In this document: positions 7,053 through 14,801 of the stretch, in pieces
Numbering within the stretch: the stretch's first letter is position 1
How the letters are laid out: the number at the start of each line of letters is the position of its first letter
Assembly: GCA_046483505.1 (NCBI GenBank)
Contig: JAWODB010000124.1
Span: 1-26,619 of the forward strand
From: BS750m-G62 sp046483505
GTDB lineage: Bacteria > Planctomycetota > Phycisphaerae > FEN-1346
Direction of reading: 5' to 3'
Length of the DNA: 26,619 nucleotides
The notes under the pieces: generated by a model
The model's database searches: none
Told to the model about the DNA's origin: nothing
The model's input: only the letters and a program-made list of their open reading frames with translations
Position numbers and translations under genes: made by a program

Positions 7053-8608
7053 GGTGTCCCTTTCTGCGGTGCCAGGAGGCGGCGGGCGTGCTCGAGGCGG
7101 TCGACGGCCTCCTCGAAGCGGCCGGCGCGGCGAAGGACGCGGCCCTCCAGCAGAAGGGTCGAGACCCGCGGCCGGCGGTTCAGGTCGCGGCAAAGGCCAA
7201 GGACGCCGGCATCATGGCCGCCCGCCTCGTACAGGGTGTGGGCTCGGCACTCGCGCATCCAGCGTGTGTTGCCCAATTGCTCGCCGACGCCGGCGTAGAT
7301 GGCGGCCGCCTGGAGCGGATTCCCCTCGTCCCGGCGCCGCTGGGCTTCCTGCAACGCCCGGTCGAACCGCAGGGCGTATTCGTCCGGCGCGGGCGCGCGG
7401 AGCGTGATGCCGGCCGCCCGGAGCGCCTCGGCCACCGGGGCGCCGCCCGCCCCCCGCCGCACGCGGGCCAACACCTCCGTCGGCAGGACGAACCCCGTCG
7501 TCGGCGTCGGCTCGTCCTCGCCGAGGGCGAACGCCGTCCGCCCGTCGCCGGCGAGGGCGGCGTGGAGGGCGTCCTCCACCCACACCAGGTGAAACGGGGT
7601 GCCGTGCGGAACCACGGCCACGTAGTCGCCCCCGGCGCGGGCCACGGCCGCGTCGAGACGGCCCGCCAGACTGGTTCCCGCCTCGACCGGCACGGGAACG
7701 AAGTTCGGCATGCGGATGCCCAGGCGGTCCAGATCCGCCTGTGGCATGGGCAGGTAGATTTCGTGCGGCACGAAGGTCCAGGCGTACACCTGGCGGACCA
7801 TGAGGGCGGCGGCCTCCGCCGTCTCGGGCAGCAGGACGATGGAGAGGTCGGGCATCTTCGGCCACGGCTTGGGCGGGCGGGCGGTCCGGATCTTCAGCAC
7901 GGTGGCCATGAAGACCTGCCGGTCGCCGCGGCCCTTCTCGGAAATGCGGTCGGAGTTCGCAACCGGCGCGAAGAACTCGCCGGTGACCTCCGGCACGTGC
8001 ACGAAGTCCGTGAAGAACGCGAGGCGGCGCATGAGGTCCCAGTCCACCAGAATGCCCAGCGACTCGTCATACGGGCCGGCCCGTTCCAGCAGGTCGCGCC
8101 GGTGCATCGCCGCCACGTGCAGCGTGTGGTTGAAATAGCACTGGAAGAAGCGGTCGAAGTCGCGGCTGATGTTGACGACCTTGCCGAGGACCTGCCGGCT
8201 GCCGTCGGGCTGGATACGGCAGTGGGCCTTGTAGAGGTCGGTGTAGGCCACGCCGCAGTCCGTCGGGCCCTCGAGCGTCTCGACAAGTCGCTCGAGATGA
8301 TGCGGGTAGTAGAGGTCGTCGTCGTCGAGATACGCCACGTACGTGCCTCGGGCGCGCTCGAGTCCCTCGTTGAGCGAGGCGGCCTTGCCGCGGTTGTCGG
8401 CGCGATCGATGAGCACGAGTCGCGGATCGGCGAAGCCGTCGACGACGTCGCGCACGCCCACGCCGCCGTCGTTGATGACGATGGCCTCGAAGTGCTCGTA
8501 CGTCTGGGCGACGATGCTGGCCAGGGCCTCGGCCAGGTACCGCCGGCGGTTGTACGTCGGCACCAGGACGGAGACGAACGGTCCGGTCGTGTTCGGTGTG
8601 TGGCTCAT
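7043..8608 (-). CDS. GT2 glycosyltransferase with degenerate second domain and TPR-like tail
   Basis: A 521-residue, three-part protein. Residues about 10-230 form a GT2 (GT-A fold) domain: VSVLVPTYNRRRYLAEAL, then INDGG at the nucleotide-binding Asp, DDDD at 95-98 as the metal-binding DxD, and a DWDLMRRLA acceptor-site motif at 189-197. Such enzymes transfer a sugar from a nucleotide donor with inversion. Residues 254-350 start again like a GT2 domain (LSIVLLPETAEAAALMVRQV, then GGDYVAVVPHGTPF) but lack a DxD, so this half is probably non-catalytic. Residues about 411-515 are helical and TPR-like. ATG 8608 is the only good start; the open frame continues far upstream only as an antiphase shadow of the next gene. 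The ribosome site is weak and the gap to the upstream gene is 26 bases. The donor and acceptor sugars cannot be deduced. Confidence 0.9.
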   Translation of the reverse strand: MSHTPNTTGPFVSVLVPTYNRRRYLAEALASIVAQTYEHFEAIVINDGGVGVRDVVDGFADPRLVLIDRADNRGKAASLNEGLERARGTYVAYLDDDDLYYPHHLERLVETLEGPTDCGVAYTDLYKAHCRIQPDGSRQVLGKVVNISRDFDRFFQCYFNHTLHVAAMHRRDLLERAGPYDESLGILVDWDLMRRLAFFTDFVHVPEVTGEFFAPVANSDRISEKGRGDRQVFMATVLKIRTARPPKPWPKMPDLSIVLLPETAEAAALMVRQVYAWTFVPHEIYLPMPQADLDRLGIRMPNFVPVPVEAGTSLAGRLDAAVARAGGDYVAVVPHGTPFHLVWVEDALHAALAGDGRTAFALGEDEPTPTTGFVLPTEVLARVRRGAGGAPVAEALRAAGITLRAPAPDEYALRFDRALQEAQRRRDEGNPLQAAAIYAGVGEQLGNTRWMRECRAHTLYEAGGHDAGVLGLCRDLNRRPRVSTLLLEGRVLRRAGRFEEAVDRLEHARRLLAPQKGTPCN

Positions 8609-8634
8609 GGCGTGTGCTGTTGCAGTTGCCTGCG

Positions 8635-11568
8635 CTACCGCCCGTCGGCGTCGAGCGGATAGCCGAACGCCTGCATCCGCTCGCCGCAGATGCGCTCGAT
8701 GCGGGCCAGGTTCTCGTGGCCGAAGAAGTCTTGCCACGGCGTGCCGCGGTTCCGGCCGGCCCGCTGGTACTGCCGGTTGACCTCGCCGGAGACGTCGCGG
8801 ACGACCTGCCAGCCCAGCCGGCGGGCGAGATCCGCCACGGTGCCCGTCTTGTCGGCACAGAAGTCCTCGTACCGGACGCACTCGAGGCAGTCGGTGTTCC
8901 GGAGGTAGACGTCCGCGAAACGGTTCCAGCGGTTCGCGAGGGTCTCGACGTAGTTGGCGCCGGCGGTGGGCGGCGTCCGGCCCTCCATGATGAGCCGCCA
9001 GCCCGGCAGGTCGGCCCATACCTCCTTCTCCTTCGGTCCGAGGGCCGAGAGGTCGCCCGGCAGGCCGAGACGGTCCAGGATGCTGCGGATGTTCTCGCGC
9101 GGGTCGCGGACGATGAAGACGAACCGCCCGTCGGAGAAGACCTCGCGGAGCCCCTCGTAGAGGAGACCGAACGGCGGGGCCTTGATCACATCCGTCGCGA
9201 AATCGTGGGGATGGGCCGCCACGAAGTCGCGAACCTCGGTCTCGCCCGCAATCAGCCGCTCCAGGCTCCGCTCCGCCCCCAGCCGGTTGAAGACGTCGTA
9301 CGAGTAGGCCTTGTCCGCGGCACGTGCGAGCAGGGCCGCAATCGCCGTCGTCCCGCTCTTCTGGTTCCCGAGCACCAGGACCGGCGCGGGATGGACCGCC
9401 GGGTGGACGCGGGGCGCCTCGCTGGTGTCGCCCGCGGGCTCGCCGTCGGACGGCTTGCGGGCCACCAGCGCGACGTGGAACCCTTCGAACCCGTCGTACT
9501 CGGTGAAGATCTCCTCCGTCTCGACGACGAACCCGGCGGCCTGGACGAGGCGGCGGATGCCGGACTCGTCGAGCCAGTTCTCGATGGGTTGGTCGGTCCA
9601 CGGCCGGCCGGTCCGCGCGATGGCCTCGGCGTTCATTCGTTCCACGATCGGCCGGTTCGGCGTGGTCAGGATGAGCCGGCCGCCCGGCGCGAGCAGGTCC
9701 CACGCCCGGGCCAGGTGATGGACCTGCCCCCGGTCGTCGAAGTGCTCGATGACCTCGATGGAGAGGACGACGTCGTAGGCCGCCTCGGGCAGCATCATGG
9801 TCTGGACGTCGCCGCGGACGAACGTGGCCTCCGGGCAGTACCGCTGGGCGGTGCGGACCGCCTCCTCGCTCAGGTCCACGCCCGTCACCCGGCCGAAGGG
9901 CAGCAGGTGCGGCTCCAGTTGGCCCAGGCCGCAGCCGAGGTCGATCATCTCCAGGTCCGTCCGGTCGAGACCGGCCAGGGCCCGGACGACCGTCTCGCGG
10001 CGGGCCTTCTGGCAGTGGTTCTCGACGACGACGGCCCCGTGGTACCACTGGTCGTAGAACGCGCGGGCCTCGCGCGTTTCGGGGGCGTTGCCGGCGTTCG
10101 GAACCTTGGTCTCCTCCGCGTCGGCGCGACCCTCGTCCGCGCCTTCGGCCTCTTCGGCCCGTATCTCGCGTTCCAGGTGCGAGAAGACGGTGTTGATCCG
10201 CCCCAGTTGCTCCTGCAGCGAGTAGCGCCGGGCGACCCAGTCGCGGTAGAAGCGCGGCTCGTAATCGCCTTCGAGGATGCAGCGGCAGAACTCCTCGGGA
10301 TCGCGCCACAGACACACGGGCGGGAAGAACGCCCGGGCGCCCGGCCAGGTGTGGATGACGGGCTTGATGCCGCTGGCCATCGCCTCGATGACGTTCACGG
10401 GGTGCCCCTCGCCCATGGCCGTCGAGACGAGGTAGTGCTTGTCCTCCAACCACGCGGCCACGTCCTTCTGCCATCCGTGGAAGGTGACGGCGCCTTTCAG
10501 GCCGAGTTCCCTGAGCATCTGGTGGACGTAGTCGAAGAGGAGACCGTCGTCCTGGAACTCGCCCGCGATGTGCAGGTGGTACTCCGGATCCTCGCGGTAC
10601 AGCCGCGCGAAACACTGGAGCAGGAGGCCGGGGTTCTTCCGGAGGTTCAGATACCCGACCATGGCTATATTCTTGCCCCGCGGCCGCTCGCGCAACGCGA
10701 ACCGGTCCAGGTTCACCCCGTTGGGAATCGACAGGACGCGGGTCCGCTCGTGGAGGTCCGGCACACGGTCCAGGACCCGCTTCAGCACATACGGGTTGCC
10801 GACGGTGACCAGGAAGTCGATGTTGTCCCAGTTGACCTGGGCCGGCCAGTCGCGGAACGCCTCGTACCGGTGCAGGCGGACGACGGAGCGGCACGTCTTG
10901 GGCAGGTGCGACGCCAGGACGACCTGCGGCGTGCACCATTCGAACCAGGCGATGTCGCACCACTTGAGCGTCTCGAGCATGTGCTCGCGGGTCGAGGACC
11001 GCCACATCCGCGTCGGGAACCGCTGCTCGGCCCAGGGGTAGATTTCGGCAAGGAACTTCGTGTCGCCGGTGTCGCTGAAGAACGCCACATTGGGACGCTG
11101 GGACCGGATGGCGTCGATGAACTCCGTGAGCATCTCCTGGCCGGGCAGCGCCGCCCGGGTGGCCAGGAGGGTCTCGACGGCCCCGCCGGGCTCGTCCGCG
11201 TCCAGGAACGCCTTGGCCGTGCGATTCGCCAGATCGGGACTGAGCGTCTGTCCCGCGTGGAGGTCGTCGAACAGGCCGAGCACCTTATTCGGCCGCTGGG
11301 AGGCCAGGTAGACCTCCGCCAGGTTCCACAGGGCGAGCGGCCGGCCGTCGTCGTCCAGCCGGCGGGCGGCCCCTTCGAGGTGGACGGCGGCCTCCTCCAG
11401 CCGCCCCGTCGCGAACAGGAGCGACCCCAGATCGTTCAGCGCCCGGCCGTCGGCCGGATGCTCGCGCAAATACGCCGCGTAGGCCTCGACGGCGGCCTCG
11501 TGGTCGCCGGCCTCGGCCAGGCGGGTGCACGATTCATACGTGGGGGACGAAAGTTGGGCGGTATCCAC
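8635..11568 (-). CDS. Four-module TPR / GT4 glycosyltransferase / methyltransferase / sulfotransferase fusion
   Basis: A 977-residue protein with no stop or frame break between modules. (1) About 10-130: TPR-like repeats (AVEAYAAYLREHPADGRALN). (2) About 155-470: GT4 retaining glycosyltransferase, GT-B fold, with SIPNGVNLDRF, the GYLNLRKNPGLLL start of the donor half, and the E387-x7-E395 motif in GEGHPVNVIEAMASG. (3) About 500-705: class I SAM methyltransferase with motif I IDLGCGLGQ (542-550), VTGVDLS (561-567) and SIEVIEHF. (4) About 728-977: PAPS-dependent sulfotransferase with the 5'-phosphosulfate loop GNQKSGTT (734-741) and the 3'-phosphate motif FIVRDPRENIRS (818-829). All key motifs look intact. 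There is no signal peptide, so it acts in the cytoplasm. Start GTG 11568 follows a near-ideal AAGGAGG. It is flanked by two GT2 genes in the run after flgL, suggesting a methylated and sulfated glycan on a flagellar or surface protein (inference). Confidence 0.93.
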   Translation of the reverse strand: MDTAQLSSPTYESCTRLAEAGDHEAAVEAYAAYLREHPADGRALNDLGSLLFATGRLEEAAVHLEGAARRLDDDGRPLALWNLAEVYLASQRPNKVLGLFDDLHAGQTLSPDLANRTAKAFLDADEPGGAVETLLATRAALPGQEMLTEFIDAIRSQRPNVAFFSDTGDTKFLAEIYPWAEQRFPTRMWRSSTREHMLETLKWCDIAWFEWCTPQVVLASHLPKTCRSVVRLHRYEAFRDWPAQVNWDNIDFLVTVGNPYVLKRVLDRVPDLHERTRVLSIPNGVNLDRFALRERPRGKNIAMVGYLNLRKNPGLLLQCFARLYREDPEYHLHIAGEFQDDGLLFDYVHQMLRELGLKGAVTFHGWQKDVAAWLEDKHYLVSTAMGEGHPVNVIEAMASGIKPVIHTWPGARAFFPPVCLWRDPEEFCRCILEGDYEPRFYRDWVARRYSLQEQLGRINTVFSHLEREIRAEEAEGADEGRADAEETKVPNAGNAPETREARAFYDQWYHGAVVVENHCQKARRETVVRALAGLDRTDLEMIDLGCGLGQLEPHLLPFGRVTGVDLSEEAVRTAQRYCPEATFVRGDVQTMMLPEAAYDVVLSIEVIEHFDDRGQVHHLARAWDLLAPGGRLILTTPNRPIVERMNAEAIARTGRPWTDQPIENWLDESGIRRLVQAAGFVVETEEIFTEYDGFEGFHVALVARKPSDGEPAGDTSEAPRVHPAVHPAPVLVLGNQKSGTTAIAALLARAADKAYSYDVFNRLGAERSLERLIAGETEVRDFVAAHPHDFATDVIKAPPFGLLYEGLREVFSDGRFVFIVRDPRENIRSILDRLGLPGDLSALGPKEKEVWADLPGWRLIMEGRTPPTAGANYVETLANRWNRFADVYLRNTDCLECVRYEDFCADKTGTVADLARRLGWQVVRDVSGEVNRQYQRAGRNRGTPWQDFFGHENLARIERICGERMQAFGYPLDADGR

Positions 11569-11595
11569 GACAGCCTCCTTCGGCTCGCACAGACC

Positions 11596-13314
11596 TCACG
11601 TCGGGTCGGCGCACGGCCCGACAGCGGCGTGGGCGGCGGCCGGCGGGCCCCTGAGTCCGTCGGCCGGCTCCGCCGAAGTCCCCCCACGCCGGTAGGCGGT
11701 CAACTCGTTGAGGAGAAACGCGATATCGCGCCGCGTCTGTTCGTTCGCCAGGCCCAAGGCGCGGCCGAGACGGACCTCGGCTTCGGCGAGGATCGGGTGA
11801 TCGGCCGGCGCTTCCATACCGATACCGGTCGCAAGCAGAGTGCGCCCGAGGACCACGTCGAACGTTTCTCGCAAATCCCGTGCCAGGGGGTCGACCAGGG
11901 CGTCGGCGGGGACGCCCGCCGCCAGCCGCTGCGCCACGCGAAGCCGGGCGTCCAGCGCCTCCGTTCGCGTCCGCTCCGAGTGGGCCGCCCGGTGCACCTT
12001 GACCAGCGGCACGGGGACGTGGACGAACCGCACGTCGCCGGCGGCGGCGCACCGGCACCAGAACTCGACATCCTGGCACCGCGGGAAGGCCGCATCGTAC
12101 CCCCCGACGCGGTCGTACAGGTCACGCCGAACCAGGGCGGACGTGTTCAAAACGGGGCAAATACCCGCGACGCCGGCCAGGAAACGGGCCGGAAGTTCCT
12201 CGGGGGCGTAGGACCGACCGCGGCGCGTGAAGATCACGTTCCCGTCGGGTCCCACCAGCAGGCCGTCGGCGTGAACGACGTCGGCGTCGCCGGCGGCGCG
12301 GGCGGCGTCGACCTCGGCCCGGATGCGGTTCGGCATGGCCTCGTCGTCGGCGTCGAGCCAGGCGAGGTATCGACCCCGCGCTTCGGCCACGCAACGGTTC
12401 CGCGTGTCCGGCCGGCCGGAGTGCGGTTTGTCAAAATATCGTACGCGCGGATCGTTCAAATGCTTGGCGACCGCCGCCGCCGTGCCGTCGGTCGAGCCGT
12501 CGTCGACGACCACGATTTCGAGGTTCGGGTACGTCTGGCGGCGGAGACTGACGAGACAGCGGTCGATCGTCTCCTCGCCGTTGTAGACGGGGACGACGGC
12601 CGAGACGAGCGGCGTGTCGTCGGCCTCCGGGTCGGGCGGGGGCGGGTCCGCCGGCACCTCGACGGCGTCGTCGCGGTCCTTCCGGAGGCAGAACTGCGGC
12701 GCCAGGCCCGGCCCGCAGCGCCAGGTGACCGTCGTCTCGGCGGCCGGATCGTCGACCACCTCCAGGCCGCAGGCGCAGGTCAGGACCTCGGCGAGTTCCC
12801 GCGGCGGATTGCCGACGAGGCGGACCCGGCCGTGGCTCTGCTCGGCGATGCAAAGCACGCGGTTCCAGTCCTGCGTCCGGAGGTCGCCGGCCTTCGCGCT
12901 CAGCCACTCGACGCGGTCATGCGGCTCGCCGTCCGGTTCGACCCGGACGCGGGCGGTGTCGGGCGACGGGTCCAGCGCGCGGACGCGGCGGGCCGTGACC
13001 GAGTCGGGCACGAAGACGGTCCGCACGAGCCGCCACAGTCCGGCTGCGGCGGGCAGGCGGTCGAGGTCGCCGGCGCCGAGGCGGAGGTACCCGCCCGGCA
13101 GCCAGTCGGCCCCCCGACGACCCGCCAGGTCCGCCAGCAGCGGGCCCGCGCCCTCAAACCAGAGGCGGTGGGCGTCGCGGATCGCCCGGAGCGCCTGCGC
13201 CGGTTCGGTATCGCCCTTCACAAGTGTCAGGTCGACACGCGGCTGCGAGGCCAGCAGACGCAGGAAGGCCCGCGTGTCCGCAAACAGGCCGGCTGCGATG
13301 ACGGCAACGTGCAC
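11596..13314 (-). CDS. GT2 glycosyltransferase with an unassigned N-terminal domain
   Basis: A 572-residue protein. The C-terminal half holds a complete GT2 (GT-A) domain, about 236-440: SAVVPVYNGEETIDRCL, VVVDDGSTDGT (268-278) at the UDP/metal site, the DxD-type motif DADDE (321-325), and CQDVEFWCR (413-421) as the catalytic-base region. The first 230 residues begin MHVAVIAAG and contain alternating alpha/beta segments (TLVKGD, TVFVPDSVTARRV, RVRLVGNPPRELAEVL). They may be a second nucleotide-binding or GT-B-like domain, but no motif settles this. The last 60 residues are Ala/Pro-rich. Start GTG 13314 has GGAGG eight bases upstream. It is the first gene after flgL (21-base gap) and sits 27 bases before the four-module gene, so it is probably transcribed with the hook genes. 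The sugar specificity is unknown. Confidence 0.9.
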   Translation of the reverse strand: MHVAVIAAGLFADTRAFLRLLASQPRVDLTLVKGDTEPAQALRAIRDAHRLWFEGAGPLLADLAGRRGADWLPGGYLRLGAGDLDRLPAAAGLWRLVRTVFVPDSVTARRVRALDPSPDTARVRVEPDGEPHDRVEWLSAKAGDLRTQDWNRVLCIAEQSHGRVRLVGNPPRELAEVLTCACGLEVVDDPAAETTVTWRCGPGLAPQFCLRKDRDDAVEVPADPPPPDPEADDTPLVSAVVPVYNGEETIDRCLVSLRRQTYPNLEIVVVDDGSTDGTAAAVAKHLNDPRVRYFDKPHSGRPDTRNRCVAEARGRYLAWLDADDEAMPNRIRAEVDAARAAGDADVVHADGLLVGPDGNVIFTRRGRSYAPEELPARFLAGVAGICPVLNTSALVRRDLYDRVGGYDAAFPRCQDVEFWCRCAAAGDVRFVHVPVPLVKVHRAAHSERTRTEALDARLRVAQRLAAGVPADALVDPLARDLRETFDVVLGRTLLATGIGMEAPADHPILAEAEVRLGRALGLANEQTRRDIAFLLNELTAYRRGGTSAEPADGLRGPPAAAHAAVGPCADPT

Positions 13315-13335
13315 GAGCGTCCTCCGGGTCGGGTC

Positions 13336-14766
13336 TCAGTAACCGATGTAGTTGAACAGGGACAGGCTGAGCAACTTGGCCGCCGAGGCCAGGGTCATCT
13401 CGTAAAGCGTCTGCCGCCGGGCCAGGTCGGTGGCCGCCTGCACGATGTCGGCATTCTCGATGGCGTAGGTCTGGTCCTCGGTCTGCTGCTGCCGGGCCTC
13501 GAGCCCCTCGTCGAGACCGGTCATCCGTCCGATGCTCGATCCGATCGAGGTGCTGGCCAGGGTCAGCGTTTGAGATACCTCGCCCACGAGGGCGGTCATG
13601 TCGCCGAGCCGCTCCAACTGCTCGTTCTCCGGAAGGTTCCGCGTGTTGAAAAGGACATCGCGGACGGCAATCAGTGCCGAAAACAGGTCCGCCGTGCCGG
13701 GCACGCGAACCGCCTCCAGGCCGGTCCGCTCGACGCCGGTGCAGTCGACGTACAGGGTGCCGCCCGTCGCGGGGTCGGTGACGGCGAGGTTGGCGTCCGC
13801 GAAATCGATCGCGGTGGTCGTCGCGCCGTCGTCGAGCGACACCTCGCCGGTGGCCTGGATGCCGACCGTCCCCTGAAAGGCGGGGTTCAGCCCCGACGTG
13901 TCGACGTAGACGCGGTCGCCGTCGGCGCTGGTGACGCAGACGTCGGTGTCGCCGGGCGTATACGCGACGTCGGTGCCGTCGTCGAGACGCAGGGTCTGGT
14001 TCGGCGCGTCGATGGTCAGCGTGTGGCCGTTGCCAAGGACGGTGTCGCCGTCGGCGCTGGAGGCACCGGCGGCGATGCCGCTCGTCCCGAGGTAGGTCGT
14101 CGTATCGTGCGTCACGGTCAGCCAGACGTTGCTTCGAACGGTGCTGGTGCCGGCGCCGGGGGCGGCGCCGGTGTCGCCGTAGAACTCCGGGGGCTCCCGC
14201 TCGTTGCTGCCGAAGACCTGCTCGCCGATGAGCACGGTGGCCTGGTCCACGCCCGGCGCCACGGGGGCATCGACGCCGTCTCGGTCGCCCACGTAACGGA
14301 CGGCCGCGATGGAACCGTTCTCGGCCACGGTCTCGTAGGGCGCCGTGCGCGTCTGGCTGCCGCCGAACAGGTAGCGCCCGCTGTGGCGCGTGTTGGCCAG
14401 CGAGACGACTTGCTCGAGCAGCCCGTCAATCTCCTGGGCCACCGGCCGGCGGTCGGCGGTGGAATACGTCCCGCTGCCGGCCTGGGTCACGAGTTCGCGG
14501 ACGCGGGCCATGATTTCGGATATCTGCGACAGGACGCTGCTGGCCACGCTGAACGAATCGTTGATGCGGCCGATGTTCTCGCGGTAGGTGGCGAGGCCTC
14601 CGCCCTCGGCCCGCAGGCCCAGCAGCCGAAACGCCTCGGCAGGCGAATCCGAGGCACGGCGAAGGCGAACCCCGCTGGACACCATGTCCTGGAGGCGAGC
14701 CAGTTCGGCGGTATGCTCGCCGATGGCGAGCCGCGCCGTCTCGAACATCGACCCCAATCCACTCAT
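13336..14766 (-). CDS. flgL: Flagellar hook-filament junction protein FlgL (HAP3)
   Basis: A 476-residue flagellin-family junction protein. The N-terminal helix pair, ELARLQDMVSSGVRLRRASDSP (start about 21), and the ISEIMARVRELVTQAGSGTYS segment are typical of FlgL. So is NTRHSGRYLFGGSQTRTAPY, the family marker near 125-144. The C-terminal helix runs from EDQTYAIENADIVQAATDLARRQTLYEMTLASAAKLL to a final aromatic Tyr, like flagellins. The centre (about 205-350) is beta-rich and contains two related units (V-T-...-YVD-[TC]-[ST]-G). At 476 residues it is longer than the 317 of Salmonella FlgL because of this insert. ATG 14766 is preferred: GGGAGATGGAG precedes it, and the 39-base extension to 14805 runs back to the flgK stop. 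It follows flgK by 35 bases. FlgL and FlgK together join hook to filament. Confidence 0.95.
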   Translation of the reverse strand: MSGLGSMFETARLAIGEHTAELARLQDMVSSGVRLRRASDSPAEAFRLLGLRAEGGGLATYRENIGRINDSFSVASSVLSQISEIMARVRELVTQAGSGTYSTADRRPVAQEIDGLLEQVVSLANTRHSGRYLFGGSQTRTAPYETVAENGSIAAVRYVGDRDGVDAPVAPGVDQATVLIGEQVFGSNEREPPEFYGDTGAAPGAGTSTVRSNVWLTVTHDTTTYLGTSGIAAGASSADGDTVLGNGHTLTIDAPNQTLRLDDGTDVAYTPGDTDVCVTSADGDRVYVDTSGLNPAFQGTVGIQATGEVSLDDGATTTAIDFADANLAVTDPATGGTLYVDCTGVERTGLEAVRVPGTADLFSALIAVRDVLFNTRNLPENEQLERLGDMTALVGEVSQTLTLASTSIGSSIGRMTGLDEGLEARQQQTEDQTYAIENADIVQAATDLARRQTLYEMTLASAAKLLSLSLFNYIGY

Positions 14767-14801
14767 CGCTCCATCTCCCTTCGCCCGGGCCGCACAACCT
14801 C

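Noticed and set aside
8609..11005. Extension of the GT2 gene ending at 7043 to a 1320-codon frame
   Set aside because: Everything upstream of 8608 is an Arg/Pro/Gly-rich shadow in another frame of the four-module gene, which has unmistakable motifs there.
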